Of a stretch of 64,000 nucleotides of DNA, positions 41,772 through 54,798 are shown in pieces. Position numbers and translations under genes: made by a program. This DNA is from Paenibacillus kribbensis (GTDB lineage Bacteria; Bacillota; Bacilli; Paenibacillales; Paenibacillaceae): positions 4,179,501 to 4,243,500 of the forward strand of contig NZ_CP020028.1 of assembly GCF_002240415.1 (NCBI RefSeq). Reading direction: 5' to 3'. Under the pieces are notes generated by a model, which was not told the origin of the DNA, searched no databases, and saw only the letters and a program-made list of their open reading frames with translations. Positions within the stretch are counted from its first letter, which is position 1, and each line of letters begins with the position of its first letter.

Positions 41772-41935
41772 TGTATAAGTATTAATACATAATATGCTAC
41801 TTTTGAACTATTTTTAAATAAAAACGTCTAAAACATGCAACTATTCTTCGTTTGCCATAGATTACATCTATAAAATCCACTGCTTTTTGTCGAATAAAAC
41901 AATGTAGTGATCATCAGACACAGAGGAGAACAACT

Positions 41936-43963
41936 ATGACTAAAGCAAAACAAACAATTCCATGGTGGACCAGGTTTCTCAGACAGTTTTATTTAATGAG
42001 AACAAGATTGATTGTAGCTTTTTTGGCTGTCTTATTGATTCCAAGTGCACTTATTGGATACTTTTCTTATCAAGGTGCTACAACGCAACTCAGTCAGCAA
42101 ATGAGCGGTTCTGTGTACACGAATCTGTATCTGATTCGAAGCAATGTCAATCAGTATGTATCGCCTATTATGAAGGATGTGGACGTGCTTGCCACTGAAA
42201 TCAAATCTGATTCCATTGCTGCCGACGAAGATGCCCTTCAGAAAAAATTGAATGTCATCGTCAAGGCTCATCCCGAGTTGGATGCTGCGCTCCTCGGCAA
42301 TGCGAAAGGACAATATATTCGTACGCCGAAAAAAAAGGAGGCCGATTATGATCCAAGGGAGAGAAAATGGTACAAAAATGCGATGCAGGAAAAGGACAAA
42401 GTATCCGTCAGTGTTCCAGCTGTCAGCGTCACGACAGGAAATTTAGTGGTTAATTTATCAAAAACGCTGGAGGACGGTCAAGGAGCTATTGCCCTCTCTT
42501 TGAATCTGGACAAAATGAGTCAAAGCCTCCAGTCTGTCAAGATTGGCGAACGCGGGGGACTCTTTATTGTTGATTCTAATCATAAAATTGTGTCTGGAGC
42601 TGGAGCAGCCTTTAACAATACAGGCAAAAAACCGGCAGACACCATTGAGGGACTTCCCGAAGCGAAAAACGCTGAAAATGATACTCCTTCCATATCACAA
42701 ATTCAATTTATGAATAGAAACGTGCTGGCCTTTACACTCAAGGACCCTGTCACCGGATGGAGCATTATCGCACTGTCGGATCTGGAGGATTACAGTGATG
42801 CTGCCCAACCGATTTTGAAACAAAGCCTCATCGTTATCGCCATATCCGTACTGGTTGCTGCTGTCATTATTTTCCTGATGATTCGTTCATTCCTGATTCC
42901 GCTGCGCAAGCTGCAAGCAGGAACACGTATCGTCCGGGATGGGAATCTGACCGAACGTGTTAACCTGTCCAGTAAGGACGAGTTCGGCGAGCTGGCCCAA
43001 AATTTTGACCAGATGACACATGCCTTGCATACGATGGTTTCCGAGGTCAATCAAACGTCCTCCCGACTTGCTTCCTCTTCCCTGATGATCAAGGAAAGCA
43101 CGGAGCAAACAACAGAATCTGTACAGCATGTAGCGGAAACTGTCATGGAATCCGCCGAAAATGCGGCCACCAGCGCCGAGGCATCCGAGCAAACCGCCAA
43201 TGCCGTTGAAGAAATGGCCAAAGGTGTCAGCACCATTGCCGAATCAGCCAGCTCTATCGTGGATTCAGCAGGACATACCGAGCATGATGTTGCTCAAGGC
43301 AGCAAAATGATTAGCAATGTGCGGGCACAGATGGACCGTATTCTGGAAGCTGTAAGTCAAACGGCTAGCCTGATGGATGAGCTGTCACAGCTCTCTGACA
43401 ATGCGAAGCAGATGAATAGTGCTATTGCTGCCATTGCCAAGCAAACGAACTTGTTGTCCCTGAATGCATCCATTGAGGCTTCCAGAGCAGGCGAAGCCGG
43501 CCGTGGATTTGCCGTGGTCGCTATAGAAGTACGCAAGCTGTCGGAGCAATCCAAGGAAAGCGCCGATTCCATCAGTCAGATTATTACGCAGATGCTGGAT
43601 CTGATTCAACGCTCTACTGCTACGATGAACGGCAATGTTCGTAACCAGGTGGGCGAAGGATTGCGCATCAGCCAGGATGCAGAAGGCGCTTTTGCGAATA
43701 TTGAGCGCTCCACGTCTCATATCGTAGAGCAAATTCAAAGCGTATCCGCTGCCGCTGAAGAAATCTCGGCCAGCACGGAAGAGGTTTCGGCTACCGTGAC
43801 CCATCTGGCAAGCCTGTCCCGCAGTTCGGCGGACAGCTCACAGACTACATCCGCTGCCGCACAGGAGCAGATGGCGGCCATGGAGGAAATCGCTTCTTCG
43901 TCCCAAGAGCTGTCCAGGATGGCACAGGATTTGCAAGCACTCGTGAAGCGATTTAAAATTTAA
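41936..43963 (+). CDS. Methyl-accepting chemotaxis protein with dCache-like sensor
   Basis: A 675-residue chemoreceptor: N-terminal transmembrane helix (~22-42), extracellular Cache-type sensor (~45-295, with [10 protein letters not shown]), second helix (~297-317), HAMP (~318-370) and cytoplasmic signalling domain whose hairpin tip reads [37 protein letters not shown] sequence. GAGGAGA precedes ATG 41936. Cache chemoreceptors usually sense amino acids or organic acids; ligand unknown. It stands alone with no flagellar gene near. Confidence 0.94.
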   Translation: MTKAKQTIPWWTRFLRQFYLMRTRLIVAFLAVLLIPSALIGYFSYQGATTQLSQQMSGSVYTNLYLIRSNVNQYVSPIMKDVDVLATEIKSDSIAADEDALQKKLNVIVKAHPELDAALLGNAKGQYIRTPKKKEADYDPRERKWYKNAMQEKDKVSVSVPAVSVTTGNLVVNLSKTLEDGQGAIALSLNLDKMSQSLQSVKIGERGGLFIVDSNHKIVSGAGAAFNNTGKKPADTIEGLPEAKNAENDTPSISQIQFMNRNVLAFTLKDPVTGWSIIALSDLEDYSDAAQPILKQSLIVIAISVLVAAVIIFLMIRSFLIPLRKLQAGTRIVRDGNLTERVNLSSKDEFGELAQNFDQMTHALHTMVSEVNQTSSRLASSSLMIKESTEQTTESVQHVAETVMESAENAATSAEASEQTANAVEEMAKGVSTIAESASSIVDSAGHTEHDVAQGSKMISNVRAQMDRILEAVSQTASLMDELSQLSDNAKQMNSAIAAIAKQTNLLSLNASIEASRAGEAGRGFAVVAIEVRKLSEQSKESADSISQIITQMLDLIQRSTATMNGNVRNQVGEGLRISQDAEGAFANIERSTSHIVEQIQSVSAAAEEISASTEEVSATVTHLASLSRSSADSSQTTSAAAQEQMAAMEEIASSSQELSRMAQDLQALVKRFKI

Positions 43964-43979
43964 CTTCCACATTAAAACA

Positions 43980-44056
43980 AGCCTTCGTCCGAATACGAGG
44001 GATTGACCCCTGTCTCACTAACAAGGTCAGTCCCTCATTACGACGAGGGCTTTTTA
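43980..44056. terminator. Nested convergent terminator (MCP/esterase)
   Basis: Outer AAGCCTTCGTC against GACGAGGGCTT and inner GAGGGATTGACC against GGTCAGTCCCTC form a long hairpin with T run on the plus strand. Confidence 0.7.
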
Positions 44057-44087
44057 ATTAAATGGGTTAAATGAATTTGTTACATGC

Positions 44088-45569
44088 TTATACACCCATC
44101 TGCCCCATTAACTGGCGCCGTTTATCCCCTTCCGGGTCATACTCCACAGTGATATTCTCATGAAAAATGGTCGTAGCGCGTTTTTCCCTGTCATACGCCG
44201 ACCATTCCCTTTCTGGCAGCTCAGGCCTTCCAGTACGTGCAAAAGTCACCCATGCCTGCTGCATTTCCTGAGCCAACGTCCGCATCGACGGTTGAATCTC
44301 TAATCCGAGCTTGTCCAGCAGCTCCAGATTATCGAAAACAAACGCAATTTCCGCGCCATGAACGGCCTTTCTAAAGGTTGGATGCCCCTGAAATGTCCAG
44401 TCAAAACGATACATCCATACTGGCGCATAGGCTGACTGCGCAGCCGCGAGAGCTAAGGCAGGACGCCAAAAAATTAGATCGGTCAGCATTTGCGCCTGAC
44501 CCTCAATCGTCACAGGAAAAGGTTCTGTCACTTCGGGGATATCCGGCATACCCGTCATCATTTCCAATGCGAGACACGCTGTCTTTTTGTCCATAAGATG
44601 GGATTCTTTACGGATGAAATAGTCACCCTCATGCAAGTTTGTTCCGATCAGAACACTTACCTGCTTCGCTGATCCTTGCGCAATCGCAGTCAGAGGCTCG
44701 CTAGGCAAAGTCACACCGTCCACAACGGGCTGGTAAATCATCGCCATACCCGGTCCAATCACTCCATGCGTCTTCGCCATCGCAAGCATCAGGGCATCCG
44801 TCGGCAGCGTAAACAACCGCTCAGGATGTTGAGTGTCCACACCCAATTGCTGCAGATACACAACTGCTATTTGCTCTGCCTGCGGAGTCGGCAGCACCTG
44901 CGAAGCACCGCTCTGCAAGATCGCGCGCTGGAACAAGCCTTCAGCAGCCGGCATCGCCAATAAAGCGGCAATACTCATCGCACCCGACGATTCACCGAAC
45001 ACCGTCACCTCGCCCGGGTTACCGCCAAAGACAGCGATGTGGTCCCTGATCCATTCCAGTGCGGCAATTTGGTCCAGCAGCCCCGCATTAGAAGTCAGAC
45101 CATCTCCACGTGGAGTCAGATGCAAAAATCCGAACGGTCCCAGCCGATAATTGATCGTAACAACGACAATATCACCCTTTTGCGCCATTCGCGCCCCATC
45201 ATATAAAGGAATGATTCCAGACCCGGTGACGAAGGCTCCCCCGTGAATCCACACCATCACTGGACGTCCCTCCACAGGAGCCTCTGAAGCCGGTGTCCAC
45301 ACGTTCAGGTACAAGCAATCCTCCGACTGCTCAGGCGGTTCTGCCAGATTCCCGGTCATACTGTCTGCTGATGGCATAGGTTGCGGACAGATCGGCCCAA
45401 ACCTCGTCGCAGCCCGCACACCCTCCCAAGGCTTCAAAGGCTGAGGTGCGTGAAAACGCAGTTCTCCAACAGGAGGCTGGGCATATGGGACACCTTTCCA
45501 TGCATGATATCCGTCCCCCGACTCCCCACGCAACTGACCTAGACGGGTATGTACTGTAATACTTTCCAT
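44088..45569 (-). CDS. Type B carboxylesterase (para-nitrobenzyl esterase-like)
   Basis: A ~493-residue alpha/beta hydrolase. The nucleophile lies in GESSGAMSIAALL, the oxyanion hole in WIHGGAFVTGSG, and the catalytic His probably in AVHGAEIAFVF. The N-terminal GVPYAQPPVGELRF block and EDCLYLNVW are typical of the cholinesterase-like family. Tandem ATGs at 45572/45569 follow AAAGGGGGG; the second is used. No signal peptide, so cytosolic. Monocistronic. Confidence 0.92.
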   Translation of the reverse strand: MESITVHTRLGQLRGESGDGYHAWKGVPYAQPPVGELRFHAPQPLKPWEGVRAATRFGPICPQPMPSADSMTGNLAEPPEQSEDCLYLNVWTPASEAPVEGRPVMVWIHGGAFVTGSGIIPLYDGARMAQKGDIVVVTINYRLGPFGFLHLTPRGDGLTSNAGLLDQIAALEWIRDHIAVFGGNPGEVTVFGESSGAMSIAALLAMPAAEGLFQRAILQSGASQVLPTPQAEQIAVVYLQQLGVDTQHPERLFTLPTDALMLAMAKTHGVIGPGMAMIYQPVVDGVTLPSEPLTAIAQGSAKQVSVLIGTNLHEGDYFIRKESHLMDKKTACLALEMMTGMPDIPEVTEPFPVTIEGQAQMLTDLIFWRPALALAAAQSAYAPVWMYRFDWTFQGHPTFRKAVHGAEIAFVFDNLELLDKLGLEIQPSMRTLAQEMQQAWVTFARTGRPELPEREWSAYDREKRATTIFHENITVEYDPEGDKRRQLMGQMGV

Positions 45570-45703
45570 CATCAACCCCCCTTTATCTCGTATGTTCAAC
45601 ACAAACGGCATAATATCAATCGTTACATAGTTCTATTATACCTTGTGCACTGGGACAAACCAAAAATCGAGTGAAGCCAATCCATCCTCTATTAAGTGAA
45701 ACA

Positions 45704-45741
45704 CAAAAAAACACCGGAAGCGCTTTTGGCGCTCCGGCATG
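45704..45741 (-). terminator. Terminator after gbsR
   Basis: CCGGAGCGCC and GCGCTTCCGG pair around AAAA, followed by TTTTTTT on the minus strand. Confidence 0.8.
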
Positions 45742-45767
45742 TTGTAGACAGGATAGGACATAGGCAA

Positions 45768-46331
45768 TTAATCTTGTACTTCTTCCTTTGGAATCAGCTT
45801 GTAAATTTCTTCACTCTCCAAAGAGTCAATTAATCGGTCTAACCACTTATAATAGGCTACGGCCTGCTTCATTTTCAGACGGTCTTGCTGGAGAATCGCC
45901 TTAAATTCATCATATTCTCCACCCTGCTCTATCAGCCTGTTCAGCTCATCAATGGCTTTACGCAGCACCAGCAGATTCGTTTCCACCGCTTTTCTCCATT
46001 TAATAGCGAAGAAGTCAGTGAATGTTTGATGCCAATCATATTCGACTTCATACAAGTCCTTGCGCGAGCCTTTGCTCCACACCTTGTTCACCATTTTCAA
46101 ATCCAACAGCGTCCGGACGCCCGTACTCATGCTGGTTTTACTCATTTCCATTTCACGGCCCATCTCGTCCAGCGTCATCGGTTTATCCGCAAAAAACAGC
46201 AAACCGTACAAATGCCCCGCAGAAAGAGTGATCCCATACAAGTCCATGTTTTTACCTATAGCTTCTATGACACGTTTGCGAATTTTTTGCAGCGAAGCCT
46301 GCTGCTCATCACCTAACTGGTACAAGCTCAT
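45768..46331 (-). CDS. gbsR: GbsR/OpuCR-type MarR-superfamily regulator
   Basis: A 187-residue regulator of the GbsR family, which represses glycine betaine uptake or synthesis genes in response to choline or betaine. The helix-turn-helix is MTLDEMGREMEMSKTSMSTGVRTL (~52-75); the C-terminal half is helical. It is divergent from the betaine importer genes, which supports that role. GGAGGTTGC precedes ATG 46331. The effector is inferred from the family. Confidence 0.87.
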   Translation of the reverse strand: MSLYQLGDEQQASLQKIRKRVIEAIGKNMDLYGITLSAGHLYGLLFFADKPMTLDEMGREMEMSKTSMSTGVRTLLDLKMVNKVWSKGSRKDLYEVEYDWHQTFTDFFAIKWRKAVETNLLVLRKAIDELNRLIEQGGEYDEFKAILQQDRLKMKQAVAYYKWLDRLIDSLESEEIYKLIPKEEVQD

Positions 46332-46573
46332 GCTTGCAACCTCCTAATTTTAGAGCATTTTGCATAACTTAGTATGAACGAATTACCCGTGGTCGTTCAA
46401 AATCACAATTCGCAAAATTGCTAATGATAGTTTATTTTCAATATTATGGATATTTATAAATCTTTTTCTTATGGTTATATTTCATTGTCTATTTTAAAAA
46501 AAGCATTATCGGTTGTAAAGTTCCGAATGTTTGAGCATTCTAAAGAACGAAGGAGCATTTCGGAGTAAATTTT

Positions 46574-46591
46574 GTACAGTTTTTTCTGTAC
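46574..46591. promoter_or_regulatory. Palindrome in the gbsR-opuA intergenic region
   Basis: GTACAG-T6-CTGTAC, perfect 6-bp arms, 25 bases upstream of the opuA -35. Candidate GbsR operator. Confidence 0.5.
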
Positions 46592-46615
46592 GATCTTTAT
46601 AAACAGTTTTTTCGT

Positions 46616-46645
46616 TTGAAAAGTAAGCAAGGCTTCTGTTACAAT
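46616..46645 (+). promoter_or_regulatory. Promoter of the betaine importer operon
   Basis: TTGAAA and TACAAT separated by 18 bases; about 110 bases of leader before the first gene. Confidence 0.55.
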
Positions 46646-46756
46646 TTATTTTGTCATTAACCGTTCAGGATGCCCGGAATTATGATTTTTTATACCCAAT
46701 CCATCATGCAACACGGGGTTAATACCAAGCAAAGTATAGAAAGAAGAGGTGTATGT

Positions 46757-49709
<2,953 letters not shown>

Positions 49710-49756
49710 GAAAGCGGAGCCGCTTCGGCTTCAGCTTCGCTTATGTATTTATAACC

Positions 49757-49796
49757 AAAAGGCAGATCAGGAGTAGCATCTGATCTGCCTTTTTAT
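49757..49796. terminator. Convergent terminator after the betaine operon
   Basis: AAAGGCAGATCAG and CTGATCTGCCTTT pair perfectly around a short loop, with T runs on both strands. Confidence 0.88.
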
Positions 49797-49819
49797 ATTT
49801 GGAATATTTAGAGTTGCTT

Positions 49820-51043
49820 TCAGCCTTTAAGCGTGACACCTTCTTGAGCGGGAACATCGGCATGCTGCCCTGTCGTCTGGTGCTGTCTAAAAAATAGCGG
49901 ATAAATAGCGAAGGACACCAGAAGAGTCACACAGCCAATGACTCCCAAAGCTATCGTATCCTTAAAGACGTATGTGATATCCAGTCCTTTGAGCGTAATA
50001 TTTCGTACAGCATCCAGATAATACGTCAGCGGTAATATTTCGGCAATCCCCCGCAAGAAGCCAGGCATTGCTTCCAGTGGCCACGTATAGCCTGATAGCA
50101 TAAAAGAAGGAACAGCAATCAGCATCAGGGTTTGCGTGGCATCCACTCTTGACTTGGAAAAAAGACTGAATAGAAAACCTAAACCGCACAATGCAAAGTT
50201 GAAGGCCAGCGACACCATAATCAGCGGAAGAACCTGTCCCCTGAATGGAATATCAAAGTATAACGCACTGATACTGAATACAGTCAGCACATTGAAGGCT
50301 CCTGCCACATAATACGGTGTCAGCTTGGCAATTGCCAAGCGCCAGGGAGTATTTTTCCATGCACCAAATCTCCCCCACGTTCCTGCCTCCTTATCACGTG
50401 TGCAGGATAAGGCAATGCCAAGCAGCAAGCACTGCTGGAGTGCCGCCGAAATAACCCCTAAGGGCATGAAAAGCTTATAATCATAGACCGGGTTAAATAG
50501 CACTCTCGATCGGAACGGGATCGTACTCAGCGTTGAGGCAGCCTGATCGGCATTCATTCCCTTTTGCTTCATAGAATTGATAGATACTCCGGCACTTACG
50601 CTACTGATGACCTGATTCGCGATCCGGCTGGCACTATTGGAATACATCATATTGCTGCCGTCAATCAGAGTTAGCACCGGCGGGTTCTCCCCATGCTTAA
50701 GCCGAGTGGTGAAATTGTCAGGAATGACGATTCCGACCTTAGCTTCCCCGGTCTCCACCTGATGGACAGCATCCTCCTGATTGGTCGCTTGCCGTGTAAC
50801 GGCAAATGAATCTGTCGCGTCGAACGCCTGAATGATTTGGCGACTAAGCTGTGAGTTATCTCCGTCATATACCGTGACAGGCATCTCGGTAATCCGCTGA
50901 TGTGAATACAGGAAGCCGAACAGTATCGTATACACAATCGGCGTAATCAGCAGAATAGCCATAAAGCGGCGATCCCGGAAGATGCTCAGCCACTCCTCGC
51001 GAAACACATCGCGGATACGAAGTCTTTCCTGTTGATCCTGCAT
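49820..51043 (-). CDS. ABC-2-type multidrug permease
   Basis: A 407-residue membrane protein of the YbhR/YhhJ type. One N-terminal helix (~28-48) precedes a large extracytoplasmic domain (~50-200), then five C-terminal helices (~215-390) with the LSGYTWPLEAMPGFLRGIAEILPLTYYLDAVRNI signature region. ATG 51043 follows the adaptor stop by two bases, so the pair is coupled. No ATPase gene lies in the operon, though such permeases need one; it may be encoded elsewhere. Confidence 0.87.
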   Translation of the reverse strand: MQDQQERLRIRDVFREEWLSIFRDRRFMAILLITPIVYTILFGFLYSHQRITEMPVTVYDGDNSQLSRQIIQAFDATDSFAVTRQATNQEDAVHQVETGEAKVGIVIPDNFTTRLKHGENPPVLTLIDGSNMMYSNSASRIANQVISSVSAGVSINSMKQKGMNADQAASTLSTIPFRSRVLFNPVYDYKLFMPLGVISAALQQCLLLGIALSCTRDKEAGTWGRFGAWKNTPWRLAIAKLTPYYVAGAFNVLTVFSISALYFDIPFRGQVLPLIMVSLAFNFALCGLGFLFSLFSKSRVDATQTLMLIAVPSFMLSGYTWPLEAMPGFLRGIAEILPLTYYLDAVRNITLKGLDITYVFKDTIALGVIGCVTLLVSFAIYPLFFRQHQTTGQHADVPAQEGVTLKG

Positions 51044-51044
51044 A

Positions 51045-52409
51045 TTATTGCGCCCCTTTGCCTGTAAACAGAACTGTAGAGCCCGTTGGAACCGAGGCAG
51101 CAAGATCCGGCAAAGCTACCTTAACGCCAAAGGAACGAACATCCTTATCACCGGAGCTTTGGCTCGGTTTTTGAATGGCGAAGTCGGCAGCGGATTCCAA
51201 CAGAATCACTTTACCCTTCAGCTCCTTACCACCCGACAGCAGTTTAATTTGAACGGTATCCCCTGCTTGCAGACCATTCAGAGATGTTTCCGGTACATAG
51301 AACTTAGCCCAACGCTGTGTCGAAGTTTCAATCGTATAGACCGGGAATCCTGCACTAGCCATTTCCCCCAAGCTAAGTGATTTGGATTTCACGATTCCAT
51401 CCTCGGACGCGCGCAACGTGGTGTAGCTCAAGTAAGTTTGCGCTTCCTGGAGCGCGGCTTCCGCTTGTGCTACCTGTGCATTGGCACCTGCAACCGCAGA
51501 TTGCGCCTGCTCCACCGTGGATTGCGCCGCCTTCACTGCGGACTGCGCTTGCTCTACCGAAGCCTGTGCGGCTTTGACATCTTCCTGCTGCAAAGCGACT
51601 TTGCCTGCACCAGCCTGTGCTTCCTTCACTGCAGCCAATGCCTGACGGTACTGCGCTTCAGCCGCCGTGATTTCCTCCTTGCGGCTTCCCTCACGTACCA
51701 TATTCAGCTGTTGAGAAGCTGAATTGTACTTGGCTTCTGCCTGTTGATGATCCAGCGTTGCTTGATCCAATGACGCCTGCGTTGCCGCTCCGGCTTCTTG
51801 GAGCTTTTTGGCACGCTCCAGATTTTTAACGGTCAAATCCAGCGTTTCCTTGGCTGCCTTCACAGCTACTTGCGCTTGTTCCAGCTCCTGCGGTCTTGCA
51901 CCGCTCTTGAGGGCGTCCAGCTTGGCTTTAGCCGCAGCCGCAGCCGCTTGTGCCTGTTCAATCTGGCTGGAGGAAGCCTGTGCAGTTACACCGACTGCTG
52001 TTGATCCCTGGCTTTTCTTGGCCTGAGCTGCACTCACAGTAGCCTGTGCCTGGCCTACTCCTGCTTGAGCCTGCAGTACACTGGCTTTCGCTTTGGACAC
52101 ATTACTCTTGGCTGCCAGCAATGCAGCCTGTGCCTGCTTCACCTTATCTTCCAGCTCACGACTTTCCAATTTGGCTAATACCTGCCCCTTTTTCACCTGA
52201 TCGCCCTCTTTTACGAACATCTGGTCAATGCGTCCTGCCATCTTAAAGCTGGCATTAAGGGTATCCGATTCTACATAAGCGGTAGGAATAGAAGAGGATT
52301 GATCCGCAGATAAGCTGCTGCCTCCTCGTGGGAAAGCCGTCAAGGCATAGATTCCTACAGCGATTAAAATAATAAGTACGGCGTAAATCGTATATTTTTT
52401 AGCTTTCAT
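51045..52409 (-). CDS. HlyD-family membrane fusion/adaptor protein
   Basis: A 454-residue adaptor with an N-terminal membrane anchor (~5-25), a barrel-sandwich motif (VKEGDQVKKGQVLAKLES, ~73), a very long Ala/Gln/Glu-rich helical hairpin (~95-345) and a closing LRASEDGIVKSKSLSLGEM segment. It would link a permease to the exterior for export. The helical hairpin is unusually long and repetitive (QAQAxV-type heptads). GGAGTGATGG precedes ATG 52409. Confidence 0.88.
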   Translation of the reverse strand: MKAKKYTIYAVLIILIAVGIYALTAFPRGGSSLSADQSSSIPTAYVESDTLNASFKMAGRIDQMFVKEGDQVKKGQVLAKLESRELEDKVKQAQAALLAAKSNVSKAKASVLQAQAGVGQAQATVSAAQAKKSQGSTAVGVTAQASSSQIEQAQAAAAAAKAKLDALKSGARPQELEQAQVAVKAAKETLDLTVKNLERAKKLQEAGAATQASLDQATLDHQQAEAKYNSASQQLNMVREGSRKEEITAAEAQYRQALAAVKEAQAGAGKVALQQEDVKAAQASVEQAQSAVKAAQSTVEQAQSAVAGANAQVAQAEAALQEAQTYLSYTTLRASEDGIVKSKSLSLGEMASAGFPVYTIETSTQRWAKFYVPETSLNGLQAGDTVQIKLLSGGKELKGKVILLESAADFAIQKPSQSSGDKDVRSFGVKVALPDLAASVPTGSTVLFTGKGAQ

Positions 52410-52431
52410 GTTCCATCACTCCATCTGTCAA

Positions 52432-53016
52432 TTAATGATGAATGCCTAGTGCATTACATACAAATAATTCAGTACTTTCACGAACTTCCTGCATATTCAT
52501 CGTTTCGCCCCATACCATTGAACGCATCGGAATAAAAATGTAAATACCGAACAGGCAATTTGCCGTCGTTTTTGCATCCAGCTTGCTCGAGATTTTCCCG
52601 TAGAACTTGCCGGATTCGATCTCTGCCTCCATAAAATCAAAATAGCCAGCCAGCACCTGCCTGATATTAAAATGCTGCTCTTGTGAAACCCATCCTTTGC
52701 TGACCAGTAGACGGCAAAAATCCGGCTCTCTCCCTATAAACTCAATATGTACCTGGATCAGCTTGCGAATCCTTAGTTCTACCTGATCCTTGGGAGTTTG
52801 AGCCATCGCTTCATGGATATCCCGAACAAAACGTTCCATCCCCATCTTCAAGATGTAGATGTACAATTCTTGCTTATTTTTAAAATTATAGTACAGGGTT
52901 CCTTTGGCAATACCACATACCTTGGCGATCTCCTCCATATTCGTTTCATTAAAACCTCGTTCGGAAAAAGCCTTGAGTGCTCCGTTAAAAATAATTTCTT
53001 TTGTCTGCTGTTTCAT
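52432..53016 (-). CDS. TetR-family transcriptional regulator
   Basis: A 194-residue repressor. The N-terminal helix-turn-helix is NMEEIAKVCGIAKGTLYYNFKNKQELY (~25-51); the C-terminal helical part binds an unknown ligand. GAAGGAGG precedes ATG 53016. First gene of the operon with the HlyD-like adaptor and ABC-2 permease, so it probably represses them and itself. The palindrome at 53031-53045 is the likely operator. Confidence 0.9.
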   Translation of the reverse strand: MKQQTKEIIFNGALKAFSERGFNETNMEEIAKVCGIAKGTLYYNFKNKQELYIYILKMGMERFVRDIHEAMAQTPKDQVELRIRKLIQVHIEFIGREPDFCRLLVSKGWVSQEQHFNIRQVLAGYFDFMEAEIESGKFYGKISSKLDAKTTANCLFGIYIFIPMRSMVWGETMNMQEVRESTELFVCNALGIHH

Positions 53017-53030
53017 GCTTCCTCCTTCTT

Positions 53031-53045
53031 TGAACTGACTGTTCA
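53031..53045. promoter_or_regulatory. TetR-type operator palindrome
   Basis: TGAAC-TGACT-GTTCA, a perfect inverted repeat just upstream of the TetR ribosome site. A related imperfect copy (AACAGTCGTTCT) lies at 53136-53147. Confidence 0.6.
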
Positions 53046-53162
53046 GTACAAAAATTATGTATTTATTATAAGCCCACTTTTAGTTATCCAGCAATAGTAA
53101 AAATGCAAATTATTCATTTTAGACACTTCGTCTAAACAGTCGTTCTAAAAAGAAAATAACGC

Positions 53163-53213
53163 AAAAAACGGATTGAATCAGTGAGAGGGTCACTCATTCA
53201 ATCCGTTATTTTT
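53163..53213. terminator. Terminator after the sugar-binding protein gene
   Basis: AACGGATTGAAT and ATTCAATCCGTT pair perfectly with inner GTGA/TCAC; T runs on both strands. Confidence 0.85.
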
Positions 53214-53276
53214 ATAAAAGCGGCCGATAAAGGGGGACGTATTACAGTTTACTCGTCGCTTTTAAGGGAAGGCCGA

Positions 53277-54647
53277 TTATTTTTTGACCGTTTGATTGTA
53301 TTGTGCAATTTTGCCTGTAATCTCCTGCGCCGCCTGATCCAATGCCTGTTTTGGCTGTTGTTGGCCGCTCAGAACGGCCTCGATTGCACCCTCAACAATT
53401 TGACGCGCTTCCGGGAATACCCCCATCACAGCACCTTGTGTAGCGGTAGATTGCACCGAAGCGTGCAATTGGTCAACTGCCGTCTGGAATTGCGGGTATT
53501 TGACCATATTGTCTTTGAGTACCTGCTCATGATAAGCCGCTTTGGTGATCGGGAAGTATCCGGTATTCACACTCCATTGGGCCTGCACAGCCGGGGAAGC
53601 GACAAATTTAATGAATTCCCAAGCTGCCTTTTGCTGGGCTTCAGGCTTATTGTTCATAATGTACAAGCTCGCGCCGCCTACAACGACACCGCCTTCTTTA
53701 GCATCCGTTGCTCTTGGCAGGAAGCCCGTACCTACTTCGAATTTATCGCCAACCTGCTCCACAATATTACGCAGTGAAGCGGTGGTATCCAGCGTCATCG
53801 CAATTTGTCCTGCGGAAAAGGCTTTGGCAGTATCATCCGAGTTACGTCCCAGATTGGATACAACCTTTTCATCCATCATTTTCTTCCACCACGTCAGGGT
53901 TTTCACACCTGCATCCGAATTCAGCAGCGATTCCGTTGCAGCCTGATTGCGTCCGTTGCCATTATTCACATAATCCGCATTCTGATTGGCAAACAATTGC
54001 TCCATAAACCAGCCATAGATCGCGATGGATGCACCGGGTTTACCATCCTTGCTCAAGGCTTTGGCAGCTTTTTCGAATTCATCATAGGTTTTTGGAGGAT
54101 TGGCCGGGTCAAGCCCCGCCGCTTTGAACGCATCCTTATTGTAGTACAAAATCGGGTTTGACGTGTTGAACGGCATGGCGTTCAATTTACCATCAATCGT
54201 GTAGTATCGCGTAATATTCGGCTCAAGCTGAGATAGATCGAATTTGTCTGCATCAATAAATTGTTGTACAGGCGTGATCATTTTGGAGTCGATCATGAAT
54301 TTGCTGCCGATTTCATATACCTGAATGATGTCCGGGCCGCTGTTGGAACCAAGCGACGCTTTCAGCTTGTTCAGGCTGTCATCATATTTGCCCTGGTATA
54401 CGGGCTCCACCTGAATGTCCTTGTGGCTGGCGTTAAAGTCAGCCGCGATCTGTTTGATCGCTTTTTCACCGTTACCGGACATCGAATGCCACCAGGTCAG
54501 CTTGACTGGAGAACCCGCTGCAGCCCCTGCATTACTGTCATTCCCCGGCTTTTCTGCTGCCGTATTGTTGCTACAACCTGCTGCAACCACCATTGCAGTC
54601 AGAATAAGCAGGGTCAAGGCACTTTTCAGACGAACAAATCTCATCAT
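53277..54647 (-). CDS. Sugar/glycerol-phosphate ABC transporter binding lipoprotein (UgpB-like)
   Basis: A 456-residue family 1 extracellular binding protein. The signal peptide ends VVAAGCSNN (Cys ~25). LTWWHSMSGNGEKAIKQIAADFN and YDDSLNKLKASLGSNSGPDIIQVYEIGS resemble UgpB, which binds glycerol-3-phosphate or glycerophosphodiesters. Third gene of ugpA-ugpE-ugpB order, 150 bases after the second permease, with its own terminator. The ligand is inferred from family resemblance only. Confidence 0.85.
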   Translation of the reverse strand: MMRFVRLKSALTLLILTAMVVAAGCSNNTAAEKPGNDSNAGAAAGSPVKLTWWHSMSGNGEKAIKQIAADFNASHKDIQVEPVYQGKYDDSLNKLKASLGSNSGPDIIQVYEIGSKFMIDSKMITPVQQFIDADKFDLSQLEPNITRYYTIDGKLNAMPFNTSNPILYYNKDAFKAAGLDPANPPKTYDEFEKAAKALSKDGKPGASIAIYGWFMEQLFANQNADYVNNGNGRNQAATESLLNSDAGVKTLTWWKKMMDEKVVSNLGRNSDDTAKAFSAGQIAMTLDTTASLRNIVEQVGDKFEVGTGFLPRATDAKEGGVVVGGASLYIMNNKPEAQQKAAWEFIKFVASPAVQAQWSVNTGYFPITKAAYHEQVLKDNMVKYPQFQTAVDQLHASVQSTATQGAVMGVFPEARQIVEGAIEAVLSGQQQPKQALDQAAQEITGKIAQYNQTVKK

Positions 54648-54798
54648 CTCTCTTCTCTCCCTTGGATTAAATCATTCTCGAATACGACAATCCTTTACGA
54701 GACTATTTTGTGATCAAGCTTTGTATAAAGGCTGCTTGCGCAGGTGTTGCTATAAGCTTTGCTGTTAACTTTGGATAAGGAGCTTAACATGGGCTTGG

